Assembly (NCBI GenBank): GCA_003661945.1
Contig: QMXC01000025.1
Coordinates: 1-9,836, forward strand
DNA: 9,836 nt
Reading direction: 5' to 3'
Origin: Candidatus Bathyarchaeota archaeon
Lineage (GTDB): Archaea > Thermoproteota > Bathyarchaeia > Bathyarchaeales > UBA233
This document shows, piece after piece, positions 5,293 through 9,836 of the stretch. The position numbers were made by a program, and so were the translations under genes. Numbering within the stretch: position 1 is the stretch's first letter; each line of letters opens with the position of its first letter. A model generated the notes under the pieces. That model searched no databases and was not told where the DNA came from. It saw only the letters and a program-made list of their open reading frames with translations.

Positions 5293-6423
5293 TCAGCGAC
5301 GTGGGAGGAATCTCCTCAATCTTTGTAGTGAACGAAGTTTCTCCTTGTTTCCAAGCTTTGCTTGTTCTATGGCTTGTTTCAGTATTTGAATTGATTTGTC
5401 CATGGCTCTTCTGTTTACGGGGTAGGGGACTCCGTCTTTTCCGCCGTAAGCGAAAGAGTATTTCACGGGGTCTTTCCAGCTTGGCTTTTCTCCGTAGACG
5501 AGTTCAGCTATCAACGCTAGTCCTCGAACGGTTGCCGGTCCTACGCCTTTTATGCTTAGCAGTTCCTCGTAGTTTTTGGGTTGAAACTCGTAGGCTTTGC
5601 TTACGGCTTTCCAGTTCAAGGTTACGGGCATAGACAACACTTCTACGGCGTATCTTTCCCACCGAAGGCGGGGAACGGTCTTCGGAATCCATTCTTCCAG
5701 CGAACGTTGATATTTCGGTCTTGCCGACTCGAGCATATGCTTCAGTTTCCGCGGGTTTTCCTTAACTAGGTCGACGCATGTTTTTCTGCAGTTTTCGCTT
5801 TGTTTTGCTGTCATGTCTAACGCTTTTGGTCTCGCCGTGTCGCCTACTATGGCGCTGTGCGGCTCAGCCACGAAGGTGTCAAATCTGCCTGAGACCCAGT
5901 GATATCTGCGCGCGGTTCTATCCAACGTGCACATTCCCTGCTGAACAACTGCCCATTCACCCTTTTCCGTCACAAAGAATGCGTGATGATAAAGCGGATA
6001 TCCCGCCTGTATTGCCGTATTGTCAACTTTGGCGCTCATCTTGCTCGCGTAGCGTAGCTGCTCAATCTTGTCTGTTGAGAAGCCGAACTTTTCGCCTATG
6101 GCGCATATTTCGCTGGGTGTTTTCAGCGAAGTTTTCCCTTTTCCGCCGCAAACGGCTACTCCATGCTCTTCGGGGATTACCGCGTTTTTGAGCACACCGG
6201 TCAGCACGGTGGTTACGCCTGAAGAGTGCCAGTCATAGCCTAACACGCAGCCTAAGGCTTGGAACCAGTAGGGGTCTGCTATTCTTTGTATGAATGTTTT
6301 CTGCCCGTATTCGTCTATGATTATGGTTACTATTTGTTGGGCGAGCTTTGTCATTCGGGTAACTAGCCAACGTGGCGCTCTTCCGTAATGGAGCGGAAGT
6401 TTCGCTATGCCCGTTCTCTGCAA
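5293..6423 (-). CDS. DUF763 family protein with helix-hairpin-helix motif
   Basis: The 376-residue protein matches the DUF763 pattern along its length: RTGIAKLPLHYGRAPRWL (residues 3-20), ADPYWFQALGCVLGYDWHSSGVTT with its Trp-His-Ser-Ser core (49-72), HHAFFV...WAVVQQGM (146-164), ARRYHWVSGRFD (171-182) and EPHSAIVGD (187-195). A helix-hairpin-helix follows (LLSIKGVGPATVRGLALIAE, about 288-307), then DPVKYSFAYGGKDGVPYPVNR (318-338). HhH motifs usually bind DNA without sequence preference, so a nucleic-acid role is likely, but the family's reaction is unknown to me. Several invariant-looking His, Trp and Asp residues suggest an enzyme. The start is TTG 6423 with GGTG eight bases upstream. It follows coaD by 45 bases in the same direction; a TATA-like box in that gap suggests separate transcription. 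The C-terminus is basic (LRSLQRLRRFLPRR). Confidence 0.88.
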   Translation of the reverse strand: MQRTGIAKLPLHYGRAPRWLVTRMTKLAQQIVTIIIDEYGQKTFIQRIADPYWFQALGCVLGYDWHSSGVTTVLTGVLKNAVIPEEHGVAVCGGKGKTSLKTPSEICAIGEKFGFSTDKIEQLRYASKMSAKVDNTAIQAGYPLYHHAFFVTEKGEWAVVQQGMCTLDRTARRYHWVSGRFDTFVAEPHSAIVGDTARPKALDMTAKQSENCRKTCVDLVKENPRKLKHMLESARPKYQRSLEEWIPKTVPRLRWERYAVEVLSMPVTLNWKAVSKAYEFQPKNYEELLSIKGVGPATVRGLALIAELVYGEKPSWKDPVKYSFAYGGKDGVPYPVNRRAMDKSIQILKQAIEQAKLGNKEKLRSLQRLRRFLPRR

Positions 6424-6431
6424 AACTTGAA

Positions 6432-6435
6432 CACC
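6432..6435 (-). promoter_or_regulatory. Ribosome binding site for the DUF763 gene
   Basis: GGTG on the minus strand is eight bases before the TTG start at 6423. The next residues (QRTGIAKLP) match the usual beginning of the family, so this start is well supported. Confidence 0.55.
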
Positions 6436-6447
6436 GTTCTACGGTTA

Positions 6448-6456
6448 GTATTAAAG
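6448..6456 (-). promoter_or_regulatory. Possible TATA box for the DUF763 gene
   Basis: CTTTAATAC on the minus strand lies about 28 bases before the DUF763 start region, between the coaD stop and the TTG. It would give a very short leader and lets DUF763 be expressed apart from the CoA operon. Confidence 0.4.
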
Positions 6457-6468
6457 CCGTAGAAGAGT

Positions 6469-6987
6469 TTAAACTTGTTCTTCGAAGCTTCGAACCTTGC
6501 CGGGTTCAACTTTTCTTCTCAACAGTTTCCCTTCCCGGTCGATTTCTCCCCTTCGAATCCTTGTTGTCGAAATCTCAACATGGTTTTCGGCTGGAACCAT
6601 GTCAATTACAACTATGTGCAGCGGCTGCAGCCCAAGTTCAGCCCGCTTCAGGTTTATTTCCCTCGCCCTCGCTTCGGTTTCCTTGCTTACGATTAACGCT
6701 TCGATGCAGCCTTCAGACAACGTAACTCCGTAGGGGTCGTTAAGCGGAACTATTTCAGCCCTTTCCACCAAATTGTTTCTCCGCAGGAAATCTTCAAGTT
6801 CTTTTAACCGTTTCTCATACGAAGCGGTAATGTGCGGTTTTCCCATCTTCTTCACGAATTCGTCGGTGCATAATCCTATCAGCACTTTTTCGCCTACTTC
6901 GAAAGCCTTCATCAGCAGCGCCCTATGTCCCTTATGAAGTTCGTCGAAGGTTCCGCCCACAGCCACCTTCCGAAATTTTCTACGCAT
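6469..6987 (-). CDS. coaD: Archaeal phosphopantetheine adenylyltransferase (dephospho-CoA pyrophosphorylase)
   Basis: The enzyme joins 4'-phosphopantetheine and ATP to give dephospho-CoA and pyrophosphate, the step after CoaBC. The 172-residue cytosolic protein shows the cytidylyltransferase fold: KVAVGGTFDELHKGHRALL at 7-25, with the nucleotide-binding HxGH at His18-His21, a central strand EALIVSKETEARA (96-108) and the ISTTRIRRGEID motif (139-150) that contacts phosphates. This is the archaeal type, close in layout to the eukaryotic enzyme and only distantly related to bacterial CoaD. The frame extends to ATG codons at 7029 and 7023, but neither has a ribosome binding site. ATG 6987 has GGGAG six bases upstream and puts the first strand where the family begins. 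It follows coaBC by 49 bases and is the last gene of the CoA operon. Confidence 0.92.
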   Translation of the reverse strand: MRRKFRKVAVGGTFDELHKGHRALLMKAFEVGEKVLIGLCTDEFVKKMGKPHITASYEKRLKELEDFLRRNNLVERAEIVPLNDPYGVTLSEGCIEALIVSKETEARAREINLKRAELGLQPLHIVVIDMVPAENHVEISTTRIRRGEIDREGKLLRRKVEPGKVRSFEEQV

Positions 6988-6993
6988 TTCGTT

Positions 6994-6998
6994 CTCCC
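6994..6998 (-). promoter_or_regulatory. Ribosome binding site fixing the coaD start at 6987
   Basis: GGGAG on the minus strand is followed by six bases and ATG at 6987. It decides against the longer forms starting at 7029 or 7023. Confidence 0.7.
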
Positions 6999-7036
6999 TT
7001 TTGCCCGTGAAGATTAGAGGCATGCCCATGCCATGC

Positions 7037-8296
7037 TTATAAGCTTATTTTTTCAAGCTTGACTTTTACCACGTCGAGAATCCTTTCCGCAACCGTTCGC
7101 TTCGAACTTAACGGGACGTGAACCACGTTTTTCTCCTCGTCTATTATGAAAACCTCGTTTGTTTCAGTTCCGAACCCGACGCCCTTTCTTGAAACATCAT
7201 TTGCCACAACTAGGTCAGCGTTAGCATGCTTCAACGCTTTGAAAGCCCTTTCAACAAGCTCTTCGTCTGAAACGTGATGTTCCGCTTTAAACATGACGAG
7301 AAAAACTTGGGGCTTCGCTTTCTTTATTTCATCAACAATTTTCGGTGTAGGTTTAAGCTTCAAGCTGAGCGTGGAAACTTCACGTGTGGAGACCTTGCCT
7401 TTACGCTGCTTTATAGGCGTCCAGTCAGAAACAGCTGCGGCTGCGACAACAACGTCGTAACGTCTGCTTTTCAGCTCCTTCAGCACAGTCAGCCGCATTT
7501 CTTCCGTGGTTTCCACGTTTAAGACTCTTGCTCCATAAGGCGGCGTAGCCGTGCCCAAACCATAGACAAGCGTTACTTCTGCCCCCCGCCTTAACGCTTC
7601 TTCAGCCACAGCGACACCCATTTTGCCAGAGCTTCGGTTCGTGATTACCCTCACGTCGTCGATGTATTCAACGGTGGGCCCAGCTGTTACCATGAAACGT
7701 TTTCCACAGAAATCCCGCCTAGCCGCGAGTTTCCGAACCACGGTTTCAACTATTTCTCCGGTTTCAGCGATTTTCGCTTTTCCCTCTTCAATACGTGGAT
7801 GAACAAATTCTATGTCTAGCGCTTCGAGTTTCCGAATGTTTTCTTTTATGACTTGATGCTTATACATGGACTGGTGCATGGCTGGAACGATTACGATTGG
7901 CGTTTGGGAGCCTAGTGCTGTGGACGCGACGGTTGTTACGGTGGTGTCGTCTATTCCAGCCGCTATTTTGCTTATGGTGTTCGCCGTGGCTGGAGCTATC
8001 AAAACTAAATCTGCCTTCGCCTCGTGTTCGCCGGCTAAAGCAACGTGTTCAATTTTTCCCGTTAGTTCGGTGACAACGGGGTTTCCTGTTGCCCATTCCA
8101 TCAAGTAGGGATGAATGATTTTCTGGGCGTTTTTAGACATAACCGCGTAGACTTCGGCTCCACGTCGCATGAGCTCCCTCGCGATTTCCGGGCTTCTAAC
8201 AGCCGCCACGCTTCCAGTAACGCATAGAACAATCCGTTTTCCTTTAAGCTCCTTGCTTTTAGCTCCAATTATGCCTTTTGACGGATGTTTTTCCAA
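7037..8296 (-). CDS. coaBC: Bifunctional phosphopantothenoylcysteine decarboxylase / phosphopantothenate-cysteine ligase
   Basis: The protein (419 residues) carries two enzymes of CoA synthesis. The C-terminal CoaB part joins phosphopantothenate to cysteine; the N-terminal flavin-dependent CoaC part decarboxylates the product to 4'-phosphopantetheine. CoaC landmarks are IVLCVTGSVAA (22-32), catalytic His84 in IEHVAL, the flavin-binding APATANTISKIAAGIDD (101-117) and PAMHQSMY (138-145). CoaB landmarks are TAGPTVEYIDDVRVITNRSSGKMG (204-227), AAVSDW (287-292), Lys313 in LKLKPTPK and VANDVSRKGVGFGTETNEV near the end. Two bacterial CoaC residues are not found: the Asn of PxMNxxMW is His141, and no Cys lies between His141 and Cys197 where the bacterial clamp Cys would be. 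The start is TTG 8296, with GGGGT five bases upstream. Three bases separate it from the mfnA stop, so translation is probably coupled. Confidence 0.95.
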   Translation of the reverse strand: MEKHPSKGIIGAKSKELKGKRIVLCVTGSVAAVRSPEIARELMRRGAEVYAVMSKNAQKIIHPYLMEWATGNPVVTELTGKIEHVALAGEHEAKADLVLIAPATANTISKIAAGIDDTTVTTVASTALGSQTPIVIVPAMHQSMYKHQVIKENIRKLEALDIEFVHPRIEEGKAKIAETGEIVETVVRKLAARRDFCGKRFMVTAGPTVEYIDDVRVITNRSSGKMGVAVAEEALRRGAEVTLVYGLGTATPPYGARVLNVETTEEMRLTVLKELKSRRYDVVVAAAAVSDWTPIKQRKGKVSTREVSTLSLKLKPTPKIVDEIKKAKPQVFLVMFKAEHHVSDEELVERAFKALKHANADLVVANDVSRKGVGFGTETNEVFIIDEEKNVVHVPLSSKRTVAERILDVVKVKLEKISL

Positions 8297-8299
8297 GAT

Positions 8300-9463
8300 T
8301 TACCCCTTCAATTCTATAATTACCCTTTTTAGGTCTTGTAGGAACTTTTCTAAGTGCTCCTCACGTATGTGAGGCATTACAACGATTCTTATGTGACGTG
8401 GAAACAGCGCAACAGCCCATCCTAGCCTGCGAAGTGCCTCGGCTACGCGTTTAATGTTAGCGGATTCCGACTTTATGCCTATCACGTTTGTGACGGGTTC
8501 AGTCATAATGTCTAATCCGTCGATTTGTCTAACTTCTTCCGCTAGCTTCCACGTCAACCGCATGCAACGTTCCACAATTTTTCGGTATCCTTCTCTTCCC
8601 AAATGCTTTAACAATGCCCAAACAGCGATTACCGAAGCTCCGGAACGCGAACCGACAAAAGTGGACTGTTCGGTTTCGCCTCCCGCCAAGTAGGGAACAC
8701 GCCAAGTCACCTTCCTCTTCAACTCGAAATCTCTAAAGAGAATTCCACCAGCTGGAATTGGAGCCAAACCCATCTTGTGCGGGTCTATCGTTATGGAGCA
8801 TACTCCGGGTAGCTGGAAGTCGAATTCAGGCGCCTCGTAGCCCAGCTCCTTCAAGAATGGAAGGACGAATCCGCCGAAAGCCGCGTCTACGTGAAGAAGC
8901 AACCCGTTTTCTTGAGCTATTTCCGAAAGTTCAGGAATAGGGTCTACCACGCCGAGCCCTGTGGTTCCAGCTATGCCTACCAACGCCACGGTGCGGGGAC
9001 TCACCGCCCGCCTAACCTCTTCCACGTCCACCTGAAAACGGCTATTTAATCCAACGCGAACGATCTTGAAGCCGAGCAGGTCGGCGGCTTTGTCGAAAGA
9101 ACAGTGCGCCGAAACCGGAACGATTATTTCACCGCCGTTTTTTGTCCTCGAGTTTTTGAAAGCCCACATGGCAAGCACGTTTGCTTCGGTTCCTCCAGTT
9201 ACGATGTTCCCCAAAGCTTGCGGATGCGAAAGTAACGCGCCTAACATCTGGATTACTTCGTTTTCCAGCTGAGCTGTGGCTGGGAAAAGCCCGGGGTCGC
9301 CTAGGTTTTTCTCCAAAAACTTCGCGTAGACTTGTCTAGCTAGCTCGTGAGGTGAGGTGCACATTGAGCCGAGGATTTTGCCAGAGTTGAACGTTAAGTC
9401 CCTGCTCAGCCTAGCTTCTATTTCTTTGAGAACAGCTTCGGCTGGTTCACCTTTTTCCCTCAT
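8300..9463 (-). CDS. mfnA: MfnA-type PLP decarboxylase, probably aspartate 1-decarboxylase making beta-alanine
   Basis: This 387-residue group II PLP-dependent decarboxylase shows the whole set of family motifs: GSMCTSPH (32-39), the phosphate-binding VTGGTEAN (88-95), SAHCSFDKAA with the ring-stacking His120, HVDAAFGGF with Asp193 that pairs with the PLP nitrogen, and ITIDPHKMG with Lys230, the PLP-binding lysine. Archaeal MfnA proteins are annotated as tyrosine or aspartate decarboxylases. In methanogens tyramine feeds methanofuran synthesis, while in Thermococcus the enzyme makes beta-alanine for CoA. The position between panB and coaBC, 14 bases after panB and three bases before coaBC, points to aspartate decarboxylation here. 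Sequence alone does not settle the substrate. The start is ATG 9463, with AGGTGA six bases upstream. Confidence 0.93.
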   Translation of the reverse strand: MREKGEPAEAVLKEIEARLSRDLTFNSGKILGSMCTSPHELARQVYAKFLEKNLGDPGLFPATAQLENEVIQMLGALLSHPQALGNIVTGGTEANVLAMWAFKNSRTKNGGEIIVPVSAHCSFDKAADLLGFKIVRVGLNSRFQVDVEEVRRAVSPRTVALVGIAGTTGLGVVDPIPELSEIAQENGLLLHVDAAFGGFVLPFLKELGYEAPEFDFQLPGVCSITIDPHKMGLAPIPAGGILFRDFELKRKVTWRVPYLAGGETEQSTFVGSRSGASVIAVWALLKHLGREGYRKIVERCMRLTWKLAEEVRQIDGLDIMTEPVTNVIGIKSESANIKRVAEALRRLGWAVALFPRHIRIVVMPHIREEHLEKFLQDLKRVIIELKG

Positions 9464-9477
9464 TTTGCTTCACCTTT

Positions 9478-9836
9478 CTAATGATACGTGTGTTCTTCAT
9501 CTGGGTAAACGCCTGAACGCACCTCTTCCATAAACCGTTTTACAGCGTTTTTAATGATTTTGTTCAAATCCGCGTATTTCTTCAAGTATTTAGGTGCGAA
9601 ACTGTCGTCGAAGCCGAGCATGTCGTTTATGACCAAAACTTGCCCGTCGCAGTATTTTCCAGCTCCAATGCCTATAGTCGGCGCTTTCACGTTCTCAGTA
9701 ATCCTCTTAGCTAGGCTTTCCGGAATGCATTCAAGAACAATTGAGAATACGCCGCATCTGTCGACTTCCAACGCGTCCCGGAATATTTTTTCAGCTTCCT
9801 CCGCGGTTTTTCCACGAACTTTGTAGGCTTCAGCCG
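9478..9836 (-). CDS. panB: 3-methyl-2-oxobutanoate hydroxymethyltransferase (PanB), 5'-truncated by window edge
   Basis: PanB transfers a hydroxymethyl group from methylenetetrahydrofolate to 2-oxoisovalerate, giving ketopantoate, the first committed step of pantothenate and CoA synthesis. Only the last 119 residues are in the window. They read through YKVRGKTAEEA, then FSIVLECIP with the Glu that is the proposed general base, PTIGIGAGKYCDGQVLVINDMLGF, KKYADL, and a C-terminus around EEVRSGVYPDEEHTYH, all in family order. The frame is open to the window edge, so the TTG at 9771 is internal and not the start. The stop at 9478 is 14 bases before mfnA, with which it is co-directional. Any promoter lies outside the window. 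Confidence 0.95.
   Translation of the reverse strand, partial: AEAYKVRGKTAEEAEKIFRDALEVDRCGVFSIVLECIPESLAKRITENVKAPTIGIGAGKYCDGQVLVINDMLGFDDSFAPKYLKKYADLNKIIKNAVKRFMEEVRSGVYPDEEHTYH

Noticed and set aside
5153..5389. 78-residue + strand frame starting in the convergent gap
   Set aside because: It runs antisense into the DUF763 gene, has no ribosome binding site, and shows no recognisable domain.
5778..6191. 137-residue + strand frame opposite the DUF763 gene
   Set aside because: Its Cys/Arg/Ser-rich translation is typical of an antisense shadow, and the DUF763 frame on the other strand carries clear family motifs.
9771..9771. TTG at 9771 as the start of a short PanB-like protein
   Set aside because: Upstream codons in the same frame encode conserved PanB sequence (YKVRGKTAEEA), so the gene is simply cut by the window edge.

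Overview
This window looks like a piece of an archaeal chromosome. The evidence is a bifunctional archaeal-type CoaBC, an archaeal phosphopantetheine adenylyltransferase, an MfnA-type decarboxylase, a PAC2-family protein, TATA-like A/T boxes about 25-30 bases before likely transcript starts, GGAGG/GGTGA ribosome binding sites, and frequent TTG start codons. The mix of genes would fit Thermoproteota, perhaps Bathyarchaeia, but that placement is a guess from gene style and no rRNA is present to test it.

Layout. Bases 1-2111 (+) hold the 3' part of a large cell-surface protein: beta-sandwich domains, an aromatic-rich segment, a stalk of 32 unbroken heptads and a C-terminal membrane anchor. Next on the + strand come a 198-residue protein with a ribbon-helix-helix-like N-terminus (2224-2820), an 80-residue two-helix membrane protein (2931-3173), a PAC2-family protein (3249-3893) and a 75-residue two-helix membrane protein (3949-4176). 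A DUF998-like membrane protein lies on the minus strand (4182-4733), divergent from a small stand-alone elongation-factor-like beta-barrel protein (4849-5112, +). The minus strand is then filled from 9836 down to 5293: panB (cut by the window edge), mfnA, coaBC, coaD, then a DUF763 protein that appears to have its own promoter.

How the genes work together. panB, mfnA, coaBC and coaD form a coenzyme A biosynthesis operon. PanB makes ketopantoate. MfnA probably supplies beta-alanine by decarboxylating aspartate. CoaBC turns 4'-phosphopantothenate into 4'-phosphopantetheine, and CoaD adenylylates that to dephospho-CoA. The archaeal pantoate kinase and phosphopantothenate synthetase that should act between PanB and CoaBC are not in the window. 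The left half is less coherent: a surface protein, a possible regulator and several small membrane proteins with no evident shared pathway.

No RNA genes, CRISPR arrays, insertion sequences or phage genes were seen. The strongest unusual signals are the predicted trimeric coiled-coil stalk with repeated RhxxhE motifs, the possible RHH plus V4R-like regulator beside it, and a CoaC domain lacking two residues that are essential in the bacterial enzymes.
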